64,000 nt of DNA, taken from positions 1 to 64,000 of the forward strand of contig CAJHZI010000739.1 of assembly GCA_905160935.1 (NCBI GenBank), given 5' to 3'. Origin of the DNA: Enchytraeus crypticus. Lineage: Eukaryota; Annelida; Clitellata; Enchytraeida; Enchytraeidae. Below are positions 12,701 through 26,971 of the stretch, one piece after another. Numbering within the stretch: position 1 is the stretch's first letter; each line of letters starts with the position of its first letter. Both the position numbers and the translations under genes were made by a program. A model generated the notes under the pieces. It was given only the letters and a program-made list of their open reading frames with translations, did not search any database and was not told where the DNA came from.

Positions 12701-15700
12701 CCTAAATGCCGCGTCATTCAAATCATTCATAATCCTTTCATCTTTCGCTACCACAATTTCTTACTTTATACATCCCATACTTTTGATTTTTCATCTTTGT
12801 CACCTTAATATATGCTTCAGTTATTGGTAATTATTATGATTTTAAAATAGTATAGAAATTATTACAAACATTTTATATTTATAAATTCTGTATTTAGTGC
12901 TAGAATCATTGTAAATTTGAATGGTAAAATAGCTAAGCCGAATATTGAATATTTGATGCTGCAAGAATTCCTTATTTCATTTGAGAGACCTGCATCTAGC
13001 GCATCGAAATTATGACCTAATTCACTTTACTCTTTACAAAAATTCTTCATTAAACTCCTTTTTATAAAAAACAAGCTCTTGATTTTCACTCTGTCTATTT
13101 AAGCACGTTTCGGATATCCCATGTGTAAATTCTGTTAATCGCTCTGTAAATTACCGCGCTACCCAGATGATGCTAAATAAATATAATCTGTAGCAAAACA
13201 ATTTATATCAAAATATATAGGACGTGCACGAATAAAGAATCTGTCAATGAGATTGCAATTAGACTTGTTTCTTTGGCGCCAGTTAATTAATTGGAATTTT
13301 TAACATATCGACTTACAAATGATTAATTGAATAAATCGTGCAGAGGTTTTAACGAAGAGTAATGCTCCGAGCAATGAATGTTCGCGTGACATCTGTGAAA
13401 GGGTATAGCCGCGACTAATTCATCGTTGACCCAACAAACGTAAATTTTTTTCGCTGATGTTAAACAATTCAAAAGTCGGCAGAATCTGAAAAGTCAACTG
13501 ACAAGATTTATGGAGGCTTAGTTCTCCTAAGACGAGAATATAGGAAACAAAATTAGTTGATAAATGATGATTTGGTGGTCTATATCTTACCAGAAGCTGA
13601 TGTCAGGGACATGTCAAACGAAATTTTGCAGGAATTTTAGGGGTTGATACCCGTCAACAGAGATTATTTGATTTATAATTTTTCGAATATAAGCGTGTAA
13701 TAAGTTATAAGAAGTTATAAGTGTTATAATATTAGTTAGAAAAGAAGTTTGTTCTGTATGTTAGCTATGTGCTGCTATCAGTTTTAGCATTTTTAGCGTT
13801 TTATGTTCTTGTTGTTGTCGTATACCTTATAGATATTTATATTTTTCGTGAACATGATGCCATTCATTTGGTAGTGTACACTTTACATTGTGCACCTTCA
13901 CTATATGTGCAACCATAATTTTGGTGAATAAAGATGTATAATAAAGATGTATAATAAAGATGCATAATAAAGACGTGTAAGAAGGATGTGTAACAAAGTT
14001 GTATATTATGTGTTTTAGAAAGTTGAGGTGTGCTCGGAACATTCTGCACGCTAATCTCTTCTTGTCGTTCATACTGCGCGCCCTGATGGCTCTGCTACAG
14101 GACGGGCTGATGAAACAGGCCGTGAGGAGAGATAGAGAGGCTGATGTACCGGTAGATTTCTTGTTGCTTCTTCTAATGAATAGTTCAATCAATCAATTAA
14201 CAGTTTAGTGTTTGTTTCACTTGTGTCGGTCACTGATAGATTAGATATACACAAACAGTCAGTCAACGACCGACGAATTCAGTGTTGCGCCAGACAAAAT
14301 AATATCTTAGATTACAAAAGGTAAACATTTAGAAATATACCAGTTTTGAAAGCCGTGTATAGGAAATTACTGCTAATTTTTTATTTAATTAATCAATGGG
14401 GGTTTAACGTAGGATTTCTCATACGAAGCTGATGTCAAAGATATCATTCTGCTCACTAAGTTTGTTTAAAATATATTCTGTGAAAGTGCTATTGACTTGT
14501 TTGGTTCGTCGACTTTATCTCATTATCGAACGAAATCTTGAAATAAACTTAAATGGAATTTTTTTTTCTTTATGTTAGCTTATATCTTCAATAGAATGGT
14601 TTTTATTAAATATCTTGTTCAAACTATCTAAGTAAGACAAGTTTAATCAGTCTTTTCCGGTCAACTAGAGTTATTACCAGAATTATTTTTGAAATATCCA
14701 ACATATTAACTAAAATTTCGCTAAATGCTTTATTCAGAATAGGTTTTTAAGACAATAAATGATAATGTTTTCTTACTAAATGTAAACGATGAATTGATTA
14801 GATTATTATATTGATAGCATTGCAAAATAGCAAGAATTAGCTAAATCTCGTATCCATATCACTGTTACTAAAACTCTTATTGCTTTACCTTTATCTGGTC
14901 TATCTTGTCACCGGGATGCTTTAAACAATTAGAGATCGCCGGAAGTGGTCGATTTTCGACGCTCTCACTAATTAGGCGCTAATTAGAAGAGCTATTATTG
15001 TCAGTGGGATCTGGCGCTAGTTTTAAGCACGCGATGAGCTGCAATTATTCCATTATGCGCTAATTGTAAATCAACCTCGTGAGTGAAGTTATTGGTGTGT
15101 CAGACATCAACCCTATTAGATATCCGATGATCTTTGAAGAAGTAATTCTTGATTTCTTTAAGGATTAACTAATTGTATCTAATGCACTAATATAGTACGT
15201 GAAGAGTGCTTTTAGTATCTGTGAAGAGAATTTGTAGAATCTTATATGAATTGATTGTAAATCTATTTAAAATGATATAGGACAATTCTCTTTGCTTTTG
15301 AAATTAAAAAAATCAGCATCTTATTCTATTTCTGTAAAGATATCTTAATAACAAATTTATCATTGCTAGTTAGGATACTGTGTGAACTTTACTTTTTATC
15401 AAGAATAAAATATATAAAATAACATTAGTATTTTAAACTTTTTATTACAAATAGTCGAATTGTTCAATATTGTTGATAATAAACAAGAGATGCACTGCAT
15501 ATCTAGTGATTAAACTACATGTATTTCTATATTATCAGAATGATATTTCAAATCTGATCTTATTATGATCCAGTGGGTTCAGTCTGAAGGTATCTATGGA
15601 ACAATTGTAAAATCGAATCTCAGTCTCTGAAGACTCTATTGAATTTAATAGTAGCAGGTTCAAGATACATAGAATTACTGACAGCCTGCTATGTAGCTCA

Positions 15701-17583
15701 GTAATGAGCACTCTATGGAACTGGTTTAACTTAAGCTTTAAAGCTTGATTTCTGTAATTTCTTTGTCATACTACAATGTTTAATACTTAAACTAATCAAA
15801 TAATTTGCCAAGACGATAACAGTATGAAAAATGATATGCATATAGCTAGGCTATCGAATGTGTCAAATAGGTAATATACACCGCTCTACGATTTTCAAAC
15901 TAGTCATAGCTTTAACATAACATACGGCACACTGGGTCAGGAAGCACAGATGCTTGTTTTAAGACCAATTGCCTTCTTCCTCTCCATGGTTATTAGTAAT
16001 CGTTGCCTTTTGATGGCAATAAAATTTATTAGCAACAAAAAGTTCACAACACTATGCAAAAAGAGTTCTACATTGCCATGTAAATCTATGTCCTTGACTC
16101 TTTGAGGCTTGGGTTCTCAGTAATAATTAAAATACTTCATCGGGCTCTTCCTATTTGCATAGATAAATACTGTACTGTTGTGTGAACTTAAAAACATCTC
16201 CCCGACATGTCATGTCCAATGAATTATATAAGCGGGGTCGGCTCAAGGAGCTGCTCTAAGGAGCTAAAGGAGCTGCTCTAAGGAGCTAAAGGAGCTCTAA
16301 TTAGCAATTGTGCGAGAATCGATAATAAAAATGAGTATATTTATAAAGCGCCTCTCCATGTAAATGCCACAGTAGCGATAAATGGACAGAGAATGCGAAG
16401 TAGCCTGGTGGTATAGTGCCACAAGCGGTGTAGCGACTAAAACTCCGCAAGTTTTGAGTATGAGCGACCAATTGGTCTAAAACATTAAAATCATCGCTAC
16501 GTGGCTACAAGTCTCTTCACTGTCATATCTGCGTCAGTCGCCTCTTACGAAAACGTGTAGTTGTCGATAGGTTCAATTCTCATTTTTCCCGAACCTACTC
16601 TGAATAATATTAAGTAGAAGCTATAAATCAAATGCTTTTACTTTTGTTCAAATTGATCAATTGCAATCGTGAATAATTGAAGAATTACACTTATTGCGTT
16701 GAGCAATGTCAATCATGATTAATTGAAAAATTTGTTGGAATCAATTTTAGGGTTAACACCACCTCCCCTTAGCTATTGTCCACACAATACAGGATCTTTT
16801 TATAAAATGTCCTGCATATAACGTCTAGGCGATAGCGAAGATGAAGAGAATGCAGATTTGAATTTTTTTGTTTAAGGGACTTTGATGCAAGACGGATCAT
16901 AGCGAAAGTTAGTCTGCTGAGTACTAAAAGTAACTACAATACAATAGAATAAAATTCAAAAACAACAGAGCACATTACGGAAGAGAAACGTAATATATAA
17001 CTTATTAAAAAGCAATGCAATACAATACAGTACAAGTGGAAGTATTGCACGTGTATAGTGCAGTTTAAGTACAACAGAGCACTGTTCAGTGCAGTACGTA
17101 TACAATAGAGCACTGTACAGTGCAGTAGAAGTACAAAAGAGCACTGTACATTGCAGTACAAGTACAATAGAGCACTGTGCAGAACAATAACAACATAGAA
17201 TTATATAAATCAATAAGATACTAATAAGATACAATATAATATATAATATAAGATACATTACAATATCAGATATAATACAATAAGATACAATTCTGTATAC
17301 TGCAGCGCGGTATATTAGTAATTTAAAGCAATTGTAAATAACTCTGTGCAATTAAGAATGCCTAAATAAATTTAATGCAACAAGTATGCGATAAAAATAC
17401 CATTTAACAAAATAAAGAGGGCTCTACATAATCCAAATATAGGATAAAATCCTATATTTGATATTACAGGATAACATCAATTGAATGTTTCAAACATTTG
17501 CTATGTCGCTTTTCATTTCGTTGCTATTCGGACAATATTTTCAAATAAAGCCAGATAGAGATACGGCACTAAATCAATCAATT

Positions 17584-17615
<32 letters not shown>

Positions 17616-20600
17616 GGGCAGTCAATTATTCAATTAATCAACCAATCAATCAATCAAAGTTTATATAATATCTTAAAAATTACCTGACAAGTATTACCGC
17701 CATAAGTGAAAACGCAGAAGGAAATTACTGAGCAGAAGTTATTCTAAGAATATATCAAGAAAGTAATTCAACTGTTTTAGAGGTTTCTTGCGTGTTCTAA
17801 GTTTAGCGTAGTACAATTCTCCCTGACATTTATTGCCAATGATTTTCAGCTCAGTAATTGCTTTCCACTGTCACTCTTCAAGACACTTGAATTACTGTAG
17901 ATGTGAAATTTTATTTAAACTTCATTTATTATTTATGTTTAAAGCAGTGTGTCACTGAGCTGAAAGTTAAATGATAAGATTTACTCTATTGCTGTCTTGC
18001 ATGTTTCGCGCCTCAAGCTTAACGTTGACCGCGACCCTGGCTTGATTTATGGAGAAGCAGGGAATCGTAATTTTTCTGTAAAGGTTGACCTCCTCATATT
18101 CTACATAACTACCTAGAAGCTATCAACAGGGATTTTTTATTATAAATTTACATGTATATTAGTGCCACTGCCCAAATTGCTCGAACAAAGCGAGAGATAT
18201 CTCTGAGCAAAATTCTAAAGTAATTTTAGCATTTTCGCAAACTATTAAATTTTCTTGACGAAGTGGTTGCAATATATTGGTTATGTGACAAAACGAAAGT
18301 AGTTGAAAGCTTTAACATTTTGTCAAAGATTTTATCTCGGAATTCTGGGGTGTGTGCTAAAGTCACAGCTCAGACATCATTCAATAAACTGGAAGATTAT
18401 TCTAGTGATCATGAAATGAAAACGATTAGGAATAATTGCTGCGTGGCAATAAAAAAAGAGTTGTACAAAAACAGCAACGTAAATAAAAACCAGTAAAATA
18501 CTGCATTACACATGTAGTTAGATGAATAAAAACTAACAATGAATCGATAAAATTCCAAATTTGAATGTTATATGAAGCTAAACGAATAAAAATTAAGATA
18601 CTAACGCAGCTATCATTTTTTGTATCATCACCTAACATTAATATATCACTAGATATCATTGTCGTATAGCTTAAAGGCTAATAGCTATCACTATAAACAT
18701 GTAGATTATAAATATCATTGTATTTGACAAGCAATCATTATACCTGAGAGACAGAAGAGCTAGTTCATTTTAGCTCCCTGTTTCCTTGGATTTGTATCTT
18801 TTTAATAACTTAATTTGCAGGAGGCTAAATATTATTTGCTCTGAAGAAGCACTAGCATTTAAGATTTCAGAGTTGTTTCTCGGTATGGAAGACATTACTT
18901 TCTATCCAAATATGTTCTTCTAATCGTATAATAAACATTTAATTAGAAAATTTCTCATCTGACTGGTTACAGTCTAATGTTGGATAATTTATTCAGCTGC
19001 ATGTAATAATAAAACTGCATCAGACACTGACTTAATTAATCAAGAAGCTTAAGAAATCTAACCCTTGGTATACTTCTGGTCTGAGAAAGCTAAAGGCTGC
19101 ATGCTGTAGAGCTGAAAGAAAGTGGCGTCATACCCATGGAGATTTTTGGAAAACTGTTTCTAATTTGCAACACAAGATTTATCGTACTGCTATTGCTAAT
19201 GCTAAGAAAGAGTACTACTCCTCTTTGGTCAGTAAGGCTGTGAATGTCAAGAGTTTATGGAAAACCGTTAATGATCTTTTACATAGATCTATTTCTCCTT
19301 CTCTTCCTTCTACTCCTGTGGAGTCACTGCCTGAACAATTTTCCAAATACTTTACAGATAAGATAAGCAATCTTAGAGAATCTATCACTCCAGCTCCTAA
19401 CTCTACTCCTCATACTCCAGTAGAGAATCATTCCAAAGATGAGCTTTCTAATTTCACTCCAGTTACAATTGATGAGATTACTAAATTAGTTTTAGACTCT
19501 CCAGCTAAACATTGTGACTTGGATCCTATCCCAACCTCTCTTTTAAAGAAGTGTATTCACATACTTGCTCCAGTATTAACATTGATTGTTAACCTCACTC
19601 TCTCTACTGGCAAATTTCTCTACTTCAAAATTCTTTAAATTACTAATATACCCGCGCTTTTAAGCGTGCAGTTATTACTCCATTGCTTAAAAAGCCCACA
19701 CTGGATAAGGAATTATTGTCAAATTACAGGCCTATATCTAATCTGTCATACATATCTAAGCTCACTGAAAGAATTGTTCTTCAGAGGCTTTCTACTCATC
19801 TCTCTTACAATGATCTATTTAATAAGCATCAAGCTGCTTATACTAAGCATCGTTCAACTGAAATGGTGCTTCTATCTGTGTGCAATTCTATTGTTAATGC
19901 CATGTGCACACAACGCTTAACTAGATTATGTATGCTTGATCTTTCGGCCGCTTTTGATACAATTGATCACAATATTCTTCTGGAACGTCTTTTTTCCTGG
20001 TTTGGTGTTCGTGGAATTGTTCTTGATTGGTTTTCCTCCTATCTGACGGATCGTTCTTTTAGTGTGAAAGTGATGGAGTACATCTCTTCGCCTTCTCACT
20101 TAAAGTATGGTGTGCCTCAAGGCTCCGTTCGTGGTCCTATCCTCTTCAACTTCTATACAACACCCCTAAGCATTCTTATCTCTTCTCATTCTCTTGATCA
20201 TGAACTATATGCTGATGACACTCAAATGTATACTTGTTTCACCCCTAACTCCTATTTTAATGCTGAAACCCTCCTGCAACAAAGTTTTCAGTCTATATCC
20301 TCTTGGATGTCTGTTAATTTCTTGGCACTTAATCCATCTAAGACTGAATTCTTGTTGGTCGGGACACCTCAACAGCTTCTGAAGCTGAATGGGAAAACTC
20401 TTTCGTTATTTTCGGGTATTAAAATGTCACCTGTTTCTTCTGTGAGAAATCTCGGTGTTATCCTTGATAAACACCTAACCTTCCACGAACACAAAATAAA
20501 ACTTCACAAGCATGTTTCTTCCATATCCGTGATCTTCGTCGAATACGTCCATATTTGTCACGTGAGACAGCTGCTACAATTGGTGCTGCTCTTGTGCAAT

Positions 20601-23600
20601 CGAAGTTGGACTACTGCAATTCCCTGTTTTTAAATCTCCCTGGCTGTGAGATTGATCGGTTGCAGTTTGTTCAGAATTCTCTTGCGCGAGCAATTTTTTG
20701 TAGTTCCAAGTACTCACATGTTACGCCTATTTTGAAGTCTTTGCACTGGCTAAAGATTAAAGAGCGTATCATTTACAAAACAGCTTCGTTAACGTATAAG
20801 TCCATCACCATCCCTGGACAAACTTGTATGTCTCACTTGGTTAAAGTGATGCAGCCTGCTATTACTCGGTCTTCTAAGTTAATTACTCTTGTGAGAACTA
20901 GCTTACCTTCACGCTCTAAGCTATCTAATCGTTCTTTCCAGCATGCTGCACCTCAAATCTGGAATTCTCTTCCATCCAATCTTTGGAAATCTTCATTTGA
21001 ATCACATCAGCCTTTGCTTTCCTATGAGCAGCTCCATAAGCAGTTGAAGACCTATCTTTTCCATCTCTCTTTTCCATTCAGTGTCTATGAGCAGCGACCT
21101 GCGCCTAAACCACCTTTTCTTTAACTCCCTTTACTTTGGACTGAATTTCTGGATTTTGGAATTTGCACCGTTTTTGGACCTTCTTTTTTTGCTCGCCGGC
21201 TTGATTTTGTCTCAGTAGTGCTCGATGTTGTCATTGATGACTGTAGCACTCTAATTGTTGTTATGTTATGTTATGTTAATTTAAAAAGTAATAATGATAT
21301 CACTTATAATCGCTTATGACCTTGAATTGAAGATGATTAATTATTTATTATAGCTCTGAGAAGAATTGTGAAATTTTTCTCTCATCCGGCAGCAAGGTCA
21401 CTTAGTTTATTTTCGAACCAGCAGAATATTTACGCCAATATATTCTAACTTTTGCATTCTACTATAGTAGATACACACTACTCAACTGTGAGTATTGTGG
21501 GATTATTAGTAAATAAATAAATAAATAAAATTAACGACTTAGTTAAAGTAGTCCAATGAATCCCGGAGATTTTACTCTTAGGTCCACACTGCTGGACCTG
21601 CATCAAGATCTTCGCACAATATCAGAATGACTAGCCACTGATTCGCAATGTAATTATAAATTACTTGTTTTCTATTATGCTTGGATTGTGCATATGCTAA
21701 TTAGGCTTGGGAATGTCGGTTGCTGATGGCTCTGTTTAACTACGCCATGTTGGCTAACTACTCGTGGATCTTCATCGAAGCCCTGTACCTCCACACTCTC
21801 CTGTTTCTCGCTGTCTTCTCCGAATCCAGCAGTCTCGTCTACTACATCGTGGCTGGCTGGGGTACGCTGTTTACTATTGTAATTCTGATTGCTTTAAGCT
21901 GTATATTTGCTCTTGAAAAGTGCTCAGGAATTAAAAGTGTGTCTTCAATATGTAGTCAGTTATTCCGTATTGCTTACTCTTGTAATTCTGATTGCTTTAA
22001 GCTACATATTTGCTCTTGGAAAGTACTCAGGAATTGAAAGTGTGTCTTCAATATGTAGTTAGTTAATCCGTATTGTCGAGTAATTATTGGCTTATAGAAT
22101 AAATGGCAAGACCTGCGGCTTTGAAAATGTTTTAAAAATCTACTTCCGACAGCCTGACAGCCATTGTTTAAAATTAATTGTTACTAAGTAAAATTTACAA
22201 CAGTACAAAATGATTTTATGTCCGACTTACGAACTCCTAATTGTATCTTAATTATTTTGCTAAACAGTAAACAGTGATTTAATTTGCATTTATAATTTGG
22301 AACCAGTGATACTTGAAAATATTTATAGAATCGCATTAACCGATAGCTGCGTATTCGAAACCTCAAAACGGTAACAATCCCACTAGGAGCAATTTGGAAC
22401 AATTACACAAGGAACACTTACGCAAGAAACAATTACACAAGAACAATTATCCAAGGAACACTTACTCAAAGAGCAATTACACAAGGAAGAATTACACTAG
22501 GAACACTTACATAAGGAACACTTACAATAGAAATAACTACACTAAAAGCAATTACAATAGGAACAATAGCACTAGAACACTTACACAAGGAACATTTACA
22601 CTAGGAACAATTACACTAGAAGCAATTACACAAGGAACAATTAAACTACGAGAAATTACACTAGGTTGACACGAAGCACAGCAAATATTTGATTGAGAAT
22701 AGTGACTAATGAATTATATTAATAGGCCTAGATATACAATATTCTTCAATATACCTCATGGACATCAGAGTAATGTTTGTCTTCATAGTCATTATTGAAA
22801 TAAATCTAACTACATATGAAACATTTTAAGTTGTATATCCAATATTGACGACAGATTATGCATAACAATAGACATATACAGTAAATTCTTTAATTCACTC
22901 ATTTGCATCTATGAAGTTATACCAATAATATGAAGTTTGCTTCCAAAGCATTAGGTTAAAGCATAACGGACATAATAATTCGCCAATTTACTAGATAAAA
23001 ATTTGCTAATTTTGTACAGCTAGCTACAGTATTCATTAGTTTTAATACTAGCTATTTATTTATAAAGTATTTCAAAAGATTTACTTTACAAACTAATTGA
23101 TTTCATTAAATTATGACTTCATCCCCGAAAGATATACTACCTTAAATAGGTAGGCCTGAAATGATAGAGCAATTGTTACGATAATCCGAACTGTTTAATT
23201 TTATTGCAGTCAGTCCTGCTATTATAACACTCGTATGGGTTATTCTGCGCATCGTAAAAGAAGATGTTCAGTAAGTATATACTCCTGTCCCATTTCCTAA
23301 ACTAGACTTTCACATTTCAAGTAATCTTAAATATTTCAGTTAAATGCGTAATAACATATTTTCCATTAACTTATAATGAAAGTGTAGAAGGCAAATAATA
23401 ATACTCAATATTGTCGACTCATCGGTTACCATTCTCACTTATTTTCATTAATTAGATTTCTGTACGGGTCATGTTAGATGCAGAGAAACTGAGTTTCGCT
23501 GGTGTATTTGTGATTCGCCGCTTTGTGACTGCGGCCAATCTCAACACTGGGCATACAACCGAATCTCATTTAGTAAAAACATTTCATTTAAACAATTTGA

Positions 23601-26600
23601 GTCGAGTTGGCATTTATAAGTAGAATCTAATAAGTTATCTGTTAGGCTATCGGGAGAGTTTAGTACAAAATTTAGTGTGTTTATAGCTTTGGTAAAGTTT
23701 GTTTTAGACATTAGTTATGATGAAATGTTTAGGTGCAATATTGTAAATTATTGACAATTTGACCATCAATTTATTAATAAGAGGAAGTAATATAGGAAAA
23801 CCGAACACTTATAAAATTGATTTTCATTTAATATTTGTTCTTTCAATATTTTAGTTGTTGGGCCACCAGTCCAACGCCTTGGATCGCTTGGATCTACAAA
23901 GGCCCTGTCCTTGTAACCATCATTGTGAGTAGGCCTATAGATGTTGTTTTATTAGTGCTTTTTATATAAAGAATAATGCTCTCGTGTATAAGTCATATTG
24001 GATTGTTTAGCCAAAAACCTTATTCTAATGTGAACTTGGAATTTCCCCTTGACATTTTCAACTCTGTTTTGAACTTGACGGTTTCTGTAAAATTCAGATT
24101 GGTTGATCTCATGAGAATTTGTAAATACTCTGCTTCAATTTCTTGTCAAGCAGAAAGTTTAGTGTTGTGAGCGTGTTCCTGCTATCATATGATGCTAGTG
24201 ATGCTAAAAGCAGATTCTACGATAAATAAGAGTGAAATGTTTAACCTATTAGCATGTTGATATAAAGGGAAAGGCAGAGGATAGAAATATGTGAATGAGA
24301 TGTCATGGACCTGCCAATAAGCAGTGCTAATAAGCACCTGCATTAAGAGAGAGCTCTTAGTTTAATGAGTGAAGTAATATAATATTAGATATCTCAAAGA
24401 TGAATTTTGCCCCAAACAGTTAAATATATTTAACGACGGCTCAACTGATCAAAATCATCTTAGCTCTCTGTTGTGATTGACTTTGATTTATGATCAAAGA
24501 TATGTTCATAGCTATGGTGGTAGGAATTAGTTATTAAATTAAGTCTTTTTATATTTATCATATAATTGATTAATTATGTAAAGGACGCAAAAATTTCCTA
24601 CAAAGAAGCACAGGTATCACTATATCTTTATGAAAATCGTCGGAAAAGGAGGAATTTTGGTGTTGAGTTTATCTTGATAAGTCAAGAACGGAATCTTGTT
24701 TAGCAAAAGTAAAGGACTTACCATACTAAGATGAATAATTATCATATTAACTATTAACGCTGTTAGAAGTTACTAATCGGTGCTAATCTTTGGGTGTGCT
24801 AATATTTGGGTGTTTTGTGGCTCAATCAGTAATTTTGATATATGATAATTTCAGCTGAATTTTGTCTTCTTCCTCAACATTATTCGAATACTGTTCACGA
24901 AGTTACAGGCTTTCTCAACTCCCGAATCCACTCGCTACAGGCACAGGTATTGATGCATGTAATATGTCAATGTGTCCTAACAAAACTGTTCAATTCAGTA
25001 ATTTAATTGTCAAGTCTATCAGTATCAGGATATCTCTTATTTGCTGTCTAACTTGGGATTTGATCCATAGACTTACAGATTCAGATGCGTATATTTTAAC
25101 TAGTAAGCCAGCCCCTACTTCCTTGACTTTAATCTTACATTTTCTTGCTACGATTATGTTTTCTAGTAATACATGAATTTTACTACTGACTTTACAAATC
25201 TTATTGGAAAACGTCCGTTGTGTCTTCGCAAGTTGCTTGATATTTTAATTTCGCGTCAAATGCTAGATTTTAAAGAATGTCCACTGATTGATTGATTGGT
25301 TTCTCAAGAAAATTAGCCAAGTCTGGACTGATTCTAATTCCGCTATTCGGAGTACCGTACATTGTATTTCTCGGAGTTTTTCCTGAACATGTGAGCGAAA
25401 CAACAGAAATTGTCAAATTGTACTTTGAGATGACTTTCAACTCATTCAATGTAAGCACATTTATATATCAAAATGCATAGTGTATATAATAACTACTTCT
25501 CGTGCATGTCCGAATCAGAAAAGAATAGACCGACCGTAGACTACACGTGTGCACGTGCCGACATGGCGACTAAGCGAGAATTGAGGAAGACAATTGAAAC
25601 CACCTCAGAAGCCATATTTTTCAAGCTAAAAGCTATGTTAAGGTTTGGAAAAAGCCTAACCTTTGCAATTGGAATAATTTGACAGAGCATTAAAGACTGT
25701 TGAAAAATTAAGAGGACTAAATTAGTACAATTTGGGGTTAGGCCTATTAATTCGCGACTTCGCCACTGGCTGGAGCCAGAAGTCGGTAAGATACTCGGCC
25801 GCGGATCAGATGGTGCGGGGTTTAAATCCTGGGCTCGCCCGTTACTGACATCGTTCTCAAGTGAGGAAACTGACGTTAAACTTAGCTTTATCAGCTTTTT
25901 AAATAACGAATTCCAAATTATTTCCATCAAATTTCATAATAATTTCTATTATTAATATCGGTCTGAGTGTTAAATTAGGGATATTACTTGTCTCTAATGA
26001 CTGCGAAGTCTTAAGGTGACTGAAAACTGTATGAACATGGAAAAAAGACAAAACCAAGTTTGATGTCAGTTTCCTACTGGATGGCATCCCCTTGACTAAG
26101 AGCGCACTGGATTTGAATCCTGCATTCTAATGATCCGCTGTCGCACAACATCCCAAGAAGCTATTGACTCAGCCCAGAAATTTCTTTTAAATATCTTTAA
26201 AGTCTATATTTAACATCTTTTATTATTTTTAAATATCTTTAAGGAAATATCTACGAAATAAATAAACGAAATTAACAACACGCACAGTAGTAATTCATGC
26301 ATGCCTCTTCGAGGAAGAGCGAAAATTACAGTGGTATATATCAATAGACAAGAATGACATTTCAAACAGTGAATTTTTTTAGCATATATGCCCATAGGAT
26401 CATGTGGGATTTAAAAAGGTAACAGTTAATTCAGCACGAAATCCAACGGGATTGAGAAATTACAGGGTTTTGAATGTTATACTGAAAGTCTAAATTATAT
26501 CAATGAAAATTTTAAATGAAATTTCTGTAGAAGGTAGAATAAGAGTTTCTTTGACTTATTTTTCAGGGATTCATAGTGTCTCTGTTGTACTGCTTCTTGA

Positions 26601-26677
26601 ATGGAGAGGTGAGCTCACGATTTCTTATTCATTTATTTTTAAATTTATTACAAGTTGACGATAAAGCTGTCACAAAC

Positions 26678-26726
<49 letters not shown>

Positions 26727-26733
26727 CATGTAG

Positions 26734-26790
<57 letters not shown>

Positions 26791-26807
26791 TACACACATG
26801 TAGATAC

Positions 26808-26840
<33 letters not shown>

Positions 26841-26914
26841 ATTATTTATATATATATACACACAATGTATATTATCATCATCACATGATATATTACATTA
26901 CATTATATATATAC

Positions 26915-26971
<57 letters not shown>

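Noticed and set aside
26576..26888. Open frames of alternating Ile/Tyr, also at 3.8, 28.6, 42.6 and 50.9 kb
   Set aside because: They are translations of (TA)n microsatellites.
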